A stretch of DNA of 64,000 bases, taken from the NCBI RefSeq assembly GCF_001865575.2, contig NZ_CP017562.2, positions 1,674,001 to 1,738,000 of the forward strand, in the 5' to 3' direction. A program made the translations under genes and the position numbers. Under the pieces are notes generated by a model. The model was not told the origin of the DNA, did not search any database, and was given only the letters and a program-made list of their open reading frames with translations. Source of the stretch: Paraburkholderia sprentiae WSM5005. Its GTDB lineage: Bacteria; Pseudomonadota; Gammaproteobacteria; Burkholderiales; Burkholderiaceae. This document shows, piece by piece, positions 38,689 to 51,042 of the stretch. Position 1 is the stretch's first letter. Each line of letters starts with the position of its first letter.

Positions 38689-39254
38689 TCACGCAGTCGC
38701 ATGCGCGCGCATCGCCCGTTCGACCACGACCAAATAATGGTCGATCCCCGGCGTAGCGCGATCCTTCTCTTTCGCGCGATCGTCCCATCGGCGCAAACGC
38801 ATCGCGTCTTCTGCATACGGTTTCTGCACAAACGCCTGCGCCTCTTCCTCGCTGAAAATCCCACCCTGCAATTGCAGGCTGCGCACTGAGTCGGCCGACA
38901 GCTGGCCGAAATAGGTGGCATCGACCGCGCACAGGCAGCGCTTTGCGTCGACGTGCAAACGAATCGGCTCCAGCACCGCATCCGACAACACCGGCCGCAA
39001 AAACGGCAAGGCGAAATACTGATGCAGATCGTCGACACCCCGCTCCGTCGGCGTCTCTCCCTGCAGGTTCAGCAGATGTCCGAGGTCGTGCAAAAACGCC
39101 GCGGCGACCAGTTCGTCGCTCGCGCCCTCCGCCTCGGCCAGCGCGCCGCTCTGCAACGCATGCTCGAGCTGCGTCACCGGTTCGCCGCTATACGCGAGGC
39201 TGCCGTGTCGCTCGAAAAGCACACGGATATCGTCGAGACCCAATGCCACCTCTG

Positions 39255-39264
<10 letters not shown>
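38689..39264 (-). CDS. PhnZ-like HD-domain protein of phosphonate catabolism
   Basis: Up to 191 residues; the TTG at 39264 or the GTG at 39249 (GGGAG eight bases upstream) is the start. It belongs to the HD-domain group linked to phosphonate operons, whose characterised member PhnZ is a mixed-valent di-iron oxygenase that cleaves 2-amino-1-hydroxyethylphosphonate to glycine and phosphate. Numbered from the TTG, the iron ligands fit well: H35, H59-D60 (FLHDLGH), H81, H104 and D161. The substrate-gating pair Tyr-x-x-Glu is present (Y25-S-G-E28). It overlaps the end of phnY and is last in the operon. No PhnY-type hydroxylase is adjacent, so the true substrate is open. Confidence 0.85.
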
Positions 39265-42764
<3,500 letters not shown>

Positions 42765-42859
42765 TTTGACGGATTTTGCCACATCGATAGCGATGCTGAC
42801 CGGTTGTGGCGTGTGTGCAAATCACGGCAATCGCCCGCCGGTCAGTCGGCTCAGCGGGG

Positions 42860-43723
42860 TCAGTCGAGCCGGCGTCGGGGAGCGCGCGCCGCGATCAGCA
42901 GCAGCGCGACCAGCGAGACCAGCAGCAGAATCAGCGACAGCGCGGAAGCCGGCAGGTAATAGCCGCGCTCCACCTGCCCGACGACGACGATCGGCACCGT
43001 CGCGAAGCCCGGCGGATAGACGGTCAGCGTCGCGCCCAGTTCACCGAGCGAAAGCGCCAAGCCGAGCGCGAGACTCGCGCGGATCGCCGGCACCAGTTGC
43101 GGCAACACGACGCGGCGCAGCACCATCGACGGCGGTGCGCCGAGGCTCGCGGCCGCTTCGCGCAGCGCAGTCAGCTCGGGACGCAGCGCGGCGGCCGCGC
43201 AGCGGTAGCAGAACGGCAGCACCAGCGCGAGCTGCACGAACACGACGATCGCCGCCGAACTCGACAGATCGAGCGGCCGCTTGTGATATGCGATCAGCAC
43301 CGCGAGCCCGAGCACCACGCTCGGCACGCCGTTGGGCATCATCGCGATCGTGTCGACGATGGCGCCGAGGCCGCGGTGGTCGCGTCCTTCGAGTGCGAGC
43401 GCCAGCCACAGACCGAGGATCGTGCCAAGCACCGCGACGCCCATGCCGAGCTCGAGGCTGGTCGTCAGCGCGTCGAAGTCGCTCGAACCGAGGCGTTCGA
43501 ACCAGCGCATGCTGAACCCGTCGGGCAGGATCGTGCCGGACCAGTGCGATGCGACGCTCGACAGCGCAACCACCAGCACCGGCAGCATGAACAGCCAGAA
43601 GCACAGCAGCGCGGCGAAGCCGAGAAACAGACTGCCCAGCACGCGCACCGCGAAGCTGTGCCGCACCGCGCGACCCTTCTTATGCATGACCGGCAGCACG
43701 GTCGGATCGAGTTCAACGGCCAT
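42860..43723 (-). CDS. phnV: 2-aminoethylphosphonate ABC transporter permease PhnV
   Basis: A 287-residue permease with six hydrophobic helices and the EAA-loop motif EAAASLGAPPSMVLRRVVLPQL. It pairs with PhnU to form the channel of the aminoethylphosphonate importer. Its start overlaps the end of phnU by 11 bp, with GGAG six bases upstream, so translation is coupled. A gap of about 95 bp follows before the GntR gene, enough for a separate promoter for the catabolic genes. Confidence 0.88.
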   Translation of the reverse strand: MAVELDPTVLPVMHKKGRAVRHSFAVRVLGSLFLGFAALLCFWLFMLPVLVVALSSVASHWSGTILPDGFSMRWFERLGSSDFDALTTSLELGMGVAVLGTILGLWLALALEGRDHRGLGAIVDTIAMMPNGVPSVVLGLAVLIAYHKRPLDLSSSAAIVVFVQLALVLPFCYRCAAAALRPELTALREAAASLGAPPSMVLRRVVLPQLVPAIRASLALGLALSLGELGATLTVYPPGFATVPIVVVGQVERGYYLPASALSLILLLVSLVALLLIAARAPRRRLD

Positions 43724-44672
43724 GGCCGGCTCCTTTCACCTTGCGACTGTTGACGCGCCGGTACAACGCGTACAGCGACAACGACATCAGCAGCATCACG
43801 ACCGCGCCGGCGGCGGCGGTCGGCAGATCGAGATCGACGGTGGCGGCGCTATAGATCGCGACCGGCAGCGTGATCAGATGCGCGCTGCCGAGCACCAGCA
43901 GAATGCCGAACTCGTTGAGCGTTAGCAGAAAGCACAGGATCGTGCCTGCCGCGATACCCGGCCACGCGAGCGGCAGGATCACCTTGAACGCGACCATCGC
44001 GCCGTTCGCCCCGAGACTGCGCGCGGCCTCGATCAGCCGCTGGTCGAGCAACGCGAACGATGCCAACGTCGGTCGCACGACGAACGGCGTGTAGAACACG
44101 ACCTCCGCGAGAATCACGCCGCCGATCCCGAACAGAAAATCGAGCGGCGGCGTCTGCAGATTGAAGAGCCGCTGCAGCCCGATGCTGACCGAACCCTGCG
44201 AGCCGTACAGAAAGATCAGCGTGAACGCGACCAGAAACGACGGAAACGCGACGAATAGTTCGAGAAAGCGCGTGACCATGCGCGCGCCCGGAAACGGCTT
44301 GAAGAAGAGCAGCGACGCAAGCGCCACGCCGAGCAGGGAAGCGAGGCTCGCGCTCGCGAACAGGATGCCGAGCGTGGTGCCGATCACGCCGCGCGTTTCG
44401 GGGTTGCTGAAGAACGTCGCGTATGCGTGGCCGGACAAGCCATGCGCGTCGGTCAGACTCAGCATCACGAGCCGCACGAGCGGATAGATGACGAGCGGTC
44501 CGAGCACCACGACCGCGATGAACAGCAGATGCCATTGCGCGAGGCGCTCACGCCGCTTCACGGCGGCCGTATGGGCCGCGGCGCTCGCGAGACGGCGCGC
44601 GGCAGCGTCGGCCTCGGCTTGCCCGGCAAGGCCCAGCGGACCAGGCGTATCAGGGCTTGATAAGGACGACAT
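43713..44672 (-). CDS. phnU: 2-aminoethylphosphonate ABC transporter permease PhnU
   Basis: A 319-residue permease of the binding-protein-dependent type with a hydrophilic N-terminal extension of about 45 residues, six to seven hydrophobic helices and the EAA loop EAARSLGANGAMVAFKVILPLA. The ATG at 44672 has GAGG six bases upstream and lies inside the last codons of phnT (23-bp overlap). It also overlaps phnV. The order S-T-U-V is that of the Salmonella phnSTUV aminoethylphosphonate system. Confidence 0.88.
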   Translation of the reverse strand: MSSLSSPDTPGPLGLAGQAEADAAARRLASAAAHTAAVKRRERLAQWHLLFIAVVVLGPLVIYPLVRLVMLSLTDAHGLSGHAYATFFSNPETRGVIGTTLGILFASASLASLLGVALASLLFFKPFPGARMVTRFLELFVAFPSFLVAFTLIFLYGSQGSVSIGLQRLFNLQTPPLDFLFGIGGVILAEVVFYTPFVVRPTLASFALLDQRLIEAARSLGANGAMVAFKVILPLAWPGIAAGTILCFLLTLNEFGILLVLGSAHLITLPVAIYSAATVDLDLPTAAAGAVVMLLMSLSLYALYRRVNSRKVKGAGHGR

Positions 44673-45750
44673 CGTTAGCCTCGTAACGCAGGGAAACACG
44701 CGCGCCTTTCTCCGGCGTCACACCGTGACCGCGCTGCATCGCGACGAGCACAGGGTCGTTCGGCAACGCATCGAGCACGACCGATACCGACAAGGCCGCG
44801 CCATACCATTCGACCGACGCGATGGCGCCGTGCAACTGCCCTTCTCCGAGCGGGACGATGCGCAGCACCTCCGGACGCAGACACGCGAGCCGTTCGCGTT
44901 CGTTGTAGCGCGCGTCGTCCATGCCGAACGCGACCTGCGGCGGCAGCAGATTGGCCGCGCCGAGGTAGCGCGCGACGAAGCCGTCGGCCGGCGTGTCGTA
45001 GAGCTGCTGCGGCGTGCCGAGCTGCGCGATACGGCCATCGCGCATCAGCAGCGTGCGGTCGGACAGCACGAGCGCGTCGTCCTGATCGTGCGTCACGCAG
45101 ACGATCGTCAGATTCGGCAGGCGCTCATGCAGCGACTTGAGTTCGGAGCGCACCGACGCGCGCAGATTGGCGTCGAGCGCGGACAGCGGTTCGTCGAGCA
45201 ACAGCACGTCCGGCTCGATCACGAGCGCGCGGGCGAGCGCCACGCGCTGCTGCATGCCGCCCGATAGTTGCGCGGGCATCACGTGACCGGCATCGCCCAG
45301 TTGCACGAGCTTGAGCGCGTCGGCGACGCGGCGCGCGACGTCGCGTGCCGCGATACGCCGTGCGCGCAAACCGAACGCGACGTTCTCGAACACCGTCAGA
45401 TGCGGAAACAGCGCGTAGCTCTGGAACAGCAGACCGAGATTGCGCTTGTGCGGCGGCACGTGGGTCAGATCGCGGCCGGCCACCGTCAGCGTGCCGGCCA
45501 GACCGTCCGCCTCGATGAAGCCCGCGATGAAGCGCAGCAAGGTCGTCTTGCCGCAGCCGCTGCGGCCGAGCACGGTGAGCAACTCGCCGCGCTCGATGGT
45601 CAACGACAGATCGTCGAGCACCGTGCGCGCGCCGAAGCGCACCGTCAGGTGATCGATCTGCACGCCGCCCGGCGCGTCCGAACGCGCGGCGTCGAGCGCA
45701 TCCAGCTCAGCGCCAGGCGCAGTGGGGTGAGCGAGACTGGCCGTATTCAC
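44650..45750 (-). CDS. phnT: 2-aminoethylphosphonate ABC transporter ATP-binding protein PhnT
   Basis: A 366-residue ATPase of the PotA/FbpC class. Walker A GRSGCGKTT is at residues 62-70, the Q-loop at LLFQSYALFPHLTV, signature LSGGMQQRVALARAL, Walker B DVLLLDEPLSALD and the switch His in VCVTHDQDDAL. A C-terminal TOBE-like domain of about 100 residues follows. The start is GTG at 45750, with GGAGG nine bases upstream. It is 125 bp downstream of phnS, in one transcription unit with phnU and phnV. Confidence 0.92.
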   Translation of the reverse strand: MNTASLAHPTAPGAELDALDAARSDAPGGVQIDHLTVRFGARTVLDDLSLTIERGELLTVLGRSGCGKTTLLRFIAGFIEADGLAGTLTVAGRDLTHVPPHKRNLGLLFQSYALFPHLTVFENVAFGLRARRIAARDVARRVADALKLVQLGDAGHVMPAQLSGGMQQRVALARALVIEPDVLLLDEPLSALDANLRASVRSELKSLHERLPNLTIVCVTHDQDDALVLSDRTLLMRDGRIAQLGTPQQLYDTPADGFVARYLGAANLLPPQVAFGMDDARYNERERLACLRPEVLRIVPLGEGQLHGAIASVEWYGAALSVSVVLDALPNDPVLVAMQRGHGVTPEKGARVSLRYEANDVVLIKP

Positions 45751-45875
45751 CGGGATCGTCCTCCAACGGAATTAATGCTGATGCGGCGCCGCGCGGTACG
45801 CGCGAAGCGCCGCCTGAATCGACGACGTCAAACGTTGCTTGCGTCGCTCACCTGTTGGCTGGCTTATTGGGTGAC

Positions 45876-46967
45876 TTATTTCGGCTTGACCACTTCGGTC
45901 TCTTTGCCCGACGAACCGATCACGTCGCTTTTCCAACGCGCGGTCCAGTCGGCCTTCTTCGTCATCACGTGGTTCCAGTCGACCGGAATCAGCTTGACGC
46001 CGCTGATCGCCTGTTTCACCGCTTCGCCGTTCTTGCCCGCGAGCGGCACGTCGCTGCGCCCCGGAATGCCGAAGATGTCCGGCACCCTTGACTGCACCTG
46101 CGTCGACATCAGATAGTCGATCAGCTTCTTCCCTTCAGGCTGGTTCGGGCCGTTCTTGATCAGCGCGATCGCGTACGGCAGCTGGAACGTGGTCGGCTGA
46201 CCGCCGGGGGTAGCGGCGAGGAACACCGGCTTCAGCGACAGGCCGCCGTTGGCCGCGTCGTCGAGATCCATCTGCAGATCGCCGTTGGCGACCGCGATTT
46301 CGTTGCGCGAGAGCAGCACGTCGAGATAGCCCGTGCCCTTGGTGTGGAACTTGGCGCTCTGCTCGAGCTTCTTCAGAAAGTCGAACGCCTGGTCTTCGCC
46401 CATCAGCGACGAGGTCAGGATGATCACCGCCATGCCGTCGCCGGCGGTCGCCGGATTCGAATAGGCAACCTTGCCGGTGAAGTCCGGGTGCAGCAGATCT
46501 GCGAAAGTCTTCGGCTGGGTCTTTGTGACTTCCGGGTTGATCGCGAACGAGAAGTAGTTGTTCACGAAGGTCGCCCACGCGCCGTTCGGCGCCTTCGCGA
46601 TGGCCGGCACGTTCTTGTAGTTGGCGCTCTGGTATGCCTGCAGCAGACCGCTCTGGTCGGCCTGCTGGATGAACGGCGGCAATGTGACGAGCACGTCGGC
46701 CTTCGGCTGATCCTTCTCGATGGTCGCGCGGTTCACGACTTCGCCGCTACCCGCCGTGACGATATTGACCTTCACGCCTTCCTTTTTTTCGAAGGCCGGC
46801 AGCACATCCTTGTACAGATTTTCGAGGCCGTCGGCCGTGTACAGCACCACGGCGTCGGCCGCATGCGCCGGCATCGCGGCACCGCCGAACGCCGCCGCGG
46901 CGACGAGCGCCGGCAGCAGTCTGCGCGCGAGGCCGGCCGCGGCGTGAAGGGAATTCGTCTTTTTCAT
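45876..46967 (-). CDS. phnS: 2-aminoethylphosphonate-binding periplasmic protein PhnS
   Basis: A 363-residue binding protein of the iron/putrescine-type (SBP_bac) fold. The Sec signal peptide is residues 1-36, ending AHA-AD. The mature sequence has LYTADGLENLYKDVLPAFEKK, NPATAGDGMAVI and PYAIALIKNGPNQ, characteristic of the phosphonate-linked branch. GGAGAG four bases before the ATG supports the start at 46967. It feeds PhnTUV. As first gene of the reverse-strand cluster it should follow the main promoter, which I could not pin down in the 460-bp region upstream. Confidence 0.9.
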   Translation of the reverse strand: MKKTNSLHAAAGLARRLLPALVAAAAFGGAAMPAHAADAVVLYTADGLENLYKDVLPAFEKKEGVKVNIVTAGSGEVVNRATIEKDQPKADVLVTLPPFIQQADQSGLLQAYQSANYKNVPAIAKAPNGAWATFVNNYFSFAINPEVTKTQPKTFADLLHPDFTGKVAYSNPATAGDGMAVIILTSSLMGEDQAFDFLKKLEQSAKFHTKGTGYLDVLLSRNEIAVANGDLQMDLDDAANGGLSLKPVFLAATPGGQPTTFQLPYAIALIKNGPNQPEGKKLIDYLMSTQVQSRVPDIFGIPGRSDVPLAGKNGEAVKQAISGVKLIPVDWNHVMTKKADWTARWKSDVIGSSGKETEVVKPK

Positions 46968-47428
46968 GTCGCTCTCTCCGAAAGGCTAAAAACCAGACGG
47001 TCGGGGATGACCCATACCTGTAGTGATTGAACGGCGGCACGCGCCGCTTGCGTGTTGCCCGCTGCGGTTGCCGCGCCGGTCTCCGTGGGATTGCAGATTG
47101 CCGACAACTTTGCCGCTTTTCGCCTAGCTTGACTGACAGCCCGCCCACGACACTCGCGCCGTCTGCCGCGCCGGAACGGGCACGGCAAGAATCACAGGTT
47201 TCGATGACATGGCGGTGACGATCGTGCCGAACTCCAAAAGAAGACACAAATTGCCAACTCAAGGCGACCGATGGAACCCCGCGCGCTACGCGCCGATCCC
47301 GTGTGGATCGTACATGGCGAAAATGACGATGTATGCAGGGTGCGTCGAAGAAATTGCAGAGGGGTGCGCCGGAGGCGGCGGTGCCGGCGGAGCCGGGGCT
47401 CGCGCGGCCGCCTTCCCGCGCGGCCATC
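46968..47428. other. Intergenic region upstream of phnS
   Basis: About 460 bp between phnS and the DeoR regulator. It should contain the phnS promoter, and possibly a Pho box, but I find no convincing -35/-10 pair or PhoB-like direct repeats. A GC-rich self-complementary stretch (GCGCGGCCGCCTTCCCGCGCGGCC, 47400-47425 region) lies just after the DeoR stop; it lacks a T-run. No gene was seen. Confidence 0.4.
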
Positions 47429-48184
47429 TCATGCGATCAGAATTTCCGGACCATGCGCGGTGATCGCCTTGGCGAGCGTGCGCTCGGGCGCCAGCTCGGT
47501 GACCAGATAACGCGCCGACTCGATGCCGTTGATGCGCACCGGCGTCACGCGTCCGAACTTCGAATGATCGGCGACGACCACCACCATGTCGGCCGCGGCG
47601 ATCATGCGGCTGCGCACTTCGGCCGCCATGCGGCCGTAGTCGGTCAGATAGCCGTCCGGCGAAATCCCGCCCGCGCCGATGAATGCGAAATCGGCGTGGT
47701 ATTGCGTGAGCTGCTGAACCGTGTCGAGGCCGAAGGTCGCGTCCTCGATATCGGACAGCTCGCCGCCGAGCAGCGTCACGCGATTGTCGTTGCGCCGGCC
47801 GAGCAGCAGCGCGATGCGCCAGTCGTTCGTGTAAACCGTCAGCCGATGCCGGTCGAGCAGCGCCCGCGCGACCGCCTGCGTGGTGCTGCCCGAATCGATG
47901 ATCAGCGACGCGCCGTCCGGCACGAACTCGGCCGCGCGCTCGCCGATCGCGCGCTTGGCGCCGGCGTTCTCGGTTTCGCGCGTATCGAGATCGGGCTCGC
48001 GCCGATCGCTCGACAACGCGCCGCCGTGCGTCGTCACGAGCAGGCCGCGGCCGGCCAGCGCGTTGAGGTCGCGGCGAATCGTTTCGCGCGATACGTTGAG
48101 TTCGCGCACCAGTTCGGCGACCGACAGCGCGCCGTTCTTTGCGACTTGCGCGAGGATGTATTGATGACGTTGTTCTGCGAGCAT
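47429..48184 (-). CDS. DeoR/GlpR-family transcriptional regulator
   Basis: A 251-residue protein with an N-terminal DeoR helix-turn-helix (LSVAELVRELNVSRETIRRDL) and a C-terminal DeoR effector domain of the ribose-5-phosphate-isomerase-like fold, with its marker GSTTQAVARALL (phosphosugar loop), GGELSDIEDATFG and FIGAGGISPDGYLTDYG. Such regulators usually sense a phosphorylated sugar or polyol. It lies upstream of the phosphonate operon on the same strand, but 460 bp away, so a role there is uncertain. The ATG at 48184 has no strong ribosome site. Confidence 0.9.
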   Translation of the reverse strand: MLAEQRHQYILAQVAKNGALSVAELVRELNVSRETIRRDLNALAGRGLLVTTHGGALSSDRREPDLDTRETENAGAKRAIGERAAEFVPDGASLIIDSGSTTQAVARALLDRHRLTVYTNDWRIALLLGRRNDNRVTLLGGELSDIEDATFGLDTVQQLTQYHADFAFIGAGGISPDGYLTDYGRMAAEVRSRMIAAADMVVVVADHSKFGRVTPVRINGIESARYLVTELAPERTLAKAITAHGPEILIA

Positions 48185-48471
48185 CTGTGAAGGCCGGAAG
48201 CCGGCGCGCTTGGGGTTCGCCGTGGTTGAGGAAGGGCCGCCGTATTGTATTACGCGTACTACACGTTGTCGGTGACGGCTGGCGCGCAGGGGCGTTCAAG
48301 GCACCTGATGGCGCGCTCAGGTTGCCTCGAGCCGCCCTTGCGCGCGAACCCGCCGGCCATCGCGCCGACCTGCTAACCTTGACGGCTGGACTCGCCGGCC
48401 ACGCGGCGAACGCAACGCCGCCGCCCGGCCGGATCCTGCGCACAACGCCTCGCCCGTCAACCGAACCGCCA

Positions 48472-50028
48472 ATGCCGCCACTGTTTCGCCGTCTACTGCT
48501 GCTGTTCCACGCGCTGCGTTACGGCGCGCGCCTGATCTGGCTCGCCGCCCCGCCCGAGCACAAACTGCACTGGATGATCGAGCTGATCGGCCGCGTGCAT
48601 GCGTCCGGCCGCAGCGGCGAGCAGTTGCAGGGTCTGCTGCCGGCACTCGGTCCGCTCGCGAGCCGCTTCGCGCAGACGCTCGCCGGACGCCCCGAGCTCG
48701 CGAGCGCCACGCTGCATGACGCGCTGGATGCAATCGATCACATGGAAGCGCCGCTGTCGCCGGAGGACTCCGCGCTGGCCTTGACGCGCGCTTTCGGCCG
48801 GCCGCTCGCCGAGCTGTTCAGCGCGGTCGACCTCGTGCCGGTACGCAGCGGTTTTGCCGAGCAGACCCATTTCGCGCGACTCGCGGTGCCGATCAAAGGT
48901 CACCACGAAGTCGCAGTCAAGCTCGTGCGCGCGCAGCAGCTGCAACAGATCGGCGATGAACTTGCGCTGTTGCGCTGGGTCGCGCGCTGGCTCGAAAAGC
49001 TGTCGCGCGTCGCACGTCGGCTGCAGTTGCGCGCGCTCGCACAAACCTTCACCGATGACATCCTGCGCCGCTTCGATCTGCGCGCGGAAGCCGCGAACCT
49101 GAGCCAGACCGGCCACCATTTCGATGGCGACAAGCGCGTCCTGGTGCCGGACGTGATCTGGGAGCTATGCACCGACCACACGCTGACGATGCAGCGCATC
49201 AACACGCTGCCCGCGAGCGACCTGCCCGGCCTGCATGCGCATGGCATCAAGTTGGCGCCGCTCGCCGCACATATCGTCGAGGTGGTCACCGAGCAGGCAT
49301 TCGAGCATGGCTTCTTCCACGCGACGCTCGATGCCCGCCGCGTGCGCGTTAGCATCGAGCCGGACACGCTAGGGCGCCTCGTGCTCGCGGAGTTCTCGAT
49401 CATGGCGACGCTGTCGAGCGGCGAACGCGAGTTCTTCGTGCACGGCGCGACCGCCCTCTTCGACCAGGACTACGGGCGACTCGCCGACATGCATCGCGAG
49501 GCCGGCCACGTGCCGCCCGACACGCGCACCGAGACGCTCGAAGCCGAGCTGCGCACGCGCGCCGAAGCGCACTTCGCGGCTGCGCCCGAGGCTCGCTCGG
49601 CGGGTTCGCTGTTTCATCATCTGCTGCACGGCGTGCAGCCGTTCGACGGCCACGTGCCCGGCCAGCTCGCGACCGCGCAGCGCTCGTTCCAGCAGGCGGA
49701 GATGCTCGCGCGGGCGCTGCATCCGGGCGTCGATACATGGAACATCGCGCGCGGCGTGCTCGCCGATATCGCGCGACGCGATCTCGGTCATCGTGGCTGG
49801 CTCAAGCGACTGTCTCAGGAGCTGCCGCATCTCGCGCATATGCTCCCGCGCGTGCCGCAACTGGCGGTGCGCTATCTGCAGCAGCACGAGCGCACCGGCG
49901 CGCCGCAGCACGACGCGCAACTGCTCGCGGATCTCGCGCGCGAATACCGGCGCACGCGCTGGCTGGTGTGGGCGTGCGTCGTCTGTGGCGGCGTGCTCGG
50001 GGCGGGGATGACGCTGCTCGCGTGGTGA
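48472..50028 (+). CDS. ABC1/UbiB-like protein, probable pseudokinase
   Basis: A 518-residue protein that aligns with the ABC1/AarF/UbiB family. The conserved nucleotide-fold lysine is present (K150 in VAVKLVR). The family-defining elements are eroded. The N-terminal KxGQ motif is replaced by ASRFAQTLAGRPEL (residues 63-76), the ExD motif has lost its Glu (R200-F-D202), HADPHPGN is replaced by HATLDARRV (283-291) and DFG by E307-F-S. A hydrophobic helix ends the protein (VWACVVCGGVLGAGMTLLAW), as in UbiB. The ATG at 48472 has no strong ribosome site. A catalytically dead paralogue with a regulatory or lipid-handling role is the likeliest reading. Confidence 0.8.
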   Translation: MPPLFRRLLLLFHALRYGARLIWLAAPPEHKLHWMIELIGRVHASGRSGEQLQGLLPALGPLASRFAQTLAGRPELASATLHDALDAIDHMEAPLSPEDSALALTRAFGRPLAELFSAVDLVPVRSGFAEQTHFARLAVPIKGHHEVAVKLVRAQQLQQIGDELALLRWVARWLEKLSRVARRLQLRALAQTFTDDILRRFDLRAEAANLSQTGHHFDGDKRVLVPDVIWELCTDHTLTMQRINTLPASDLPGLHAHGIKLAPLAAHIVEVVTEQAFEHGFFHATLDARRVRVSIEPDTLGRLVLAEFSIMATLSSGEREFFVHGATALFDQDYGRLADMHREAGHVPPDTRTETLEAELRTRAEAHFAAAPEARSAGSLFHHLLHGVQPFDGHVPGQLATAQRSFQQAEMLARALHPGVDTWNIARGVLADIARRDLGHRGWLKRLSQELPHLAHMLPRVPQLAVRYLQQHERTGAPQHDAQLLADLAREYRRTRWLVWACVVCGGVLGAGMTLLAW

Positions 50029-50114
50029 CGGTCGCGAGGCGGCGTTGCAGCTTCGAACAAGACGCGCGCCGCCTGGGCCGCCAACATGGCGGCTTTTTCG
50101 CGCCGTCCGCTTCA

Positions 50115-51014
50115 ATGCCCGCCTCAATGCCCCTTTCGATGCTCGCTACCTTTGTTGCCGCCGTCTTCGTCGTGCTCTGGTCGACCGGTTTCGTGGTCGC
50201 CCGCGCGATCACGCCTTACGCCGATCCCAATCTGTTTCTGCTCGCCCGCTTTGGCGGCACCGCACTGGTGTTCGCGCTGGCCGCACTCGTTGCGCGCGCG
50301 GCCTGGCCGACGGGCCGCGACTTCGGCAAGCACCTGGCCGCGGGCGCGCTGCTGCAAGGCGTCTATCTGAGCGCCGGCTACTGGGCCGTCGCACAAGGTC
50401 TGAGCGCCGGCGTGATGGCCTTGCTGGGCGCGCTGCAGCCGCTCGCGACGGCCGCCGTCGCCGCGCGGCTGTTCAATGAGCGCTTGTCGCGGCGCGGCTG
50501 GAGCGGCATGGCGCTCGGCCTCGCCGGCGTGGTGCTGGTGCTCGCGCCGAAGCTCGTTGCCGCGACCTCGCCCACGCCCACGCACGGCAACGCACCCGCG
50601 TGGCTGGTCGTGCTGATATCGATCGTCGCGGTCGGGGCGATCACCGCGGGCACGCTGTTCCAGAAGACCTCGCTCGCCAAGGCCGACATTCGCAGCGCGA
50701 GCGCCGTGCAGAACTTCGGCGCGGCGATCGTCGCGGCGGTGCTGGCGCTCGCGCTCGGCGAGCATCGCTGGATCGCGTCGTCGGCGCTGTGGGCATCGCT
50801 TGCGTGGGGCGTCGTGATGCTGTCCGGCATCAGCGTCACGTTGCTGGTCTGGATGGTCCGGCGCGGCGATGCGGCGCGCGCGACGGCGCTATTGTTTCTC
50901 GCGCCGCCGCTCGCCGCGCTGCAAGGCTACCTGGGGTTCGGCGAAACGCTGCTACCGGTGCAGATCGTCGGGTTTGCGCTCGCGCTGGCTGGCGTGCTGT
51001 TGGCGAGATCGTAA
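50115..51014 (+). CDS. EamA/DMT-family transporter
   Basis: A 299-residue protein with ten hydrophobic helices in two EamA repeats (LWSTGFVVARAITPYADPN marks the first, TLFQKTSLAKADIRS the second). Three in-frame ATGs (50115, 50127, 50139) are possible; none has a good Shine-Dalgarno and the first is used here. The gene starts 86 bp after the ABC1-like gene and may share its transcript. It differs clearly from the EamA protein at 315-1247. Likely an exporter of small metabolites; substrate unknown. Confidence 0.88.
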   Translation: MPASMPLSMLATFVAAVFVVLWSTGFVVARAITPYADPNLFLLARFGGTALVFALAALVARAAWPTGRDFGKHLAAGALLQGVYLSAGYWAVAQGLSAGVMALLGALQPLATAAVAARLFNERLSRRGWSGMALGLAGVVLVLAPKLVAATSPTPTHGNAPAWLVVLISIVAVGAITAGTLFQKTSLAKADIRSASAVQNFGAAIVAAVLALALGEHRWIASSALWASLAWGVVMLSGISVTLLVWMVRRGDAARATALLFLAPPLAALQGYLGFGETLLPVQIVGFALALAGVLLARS

Positions 51015-51042
51015 CGGGCATCGGGCGGCGACGCAGCGTCCG

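Noticed and set aside
47385..47430. Terminator after the DeoR gene
   Set aside because: Self-complementary GC-rich sequence is present but no T-run follows it on the transcribed strand.
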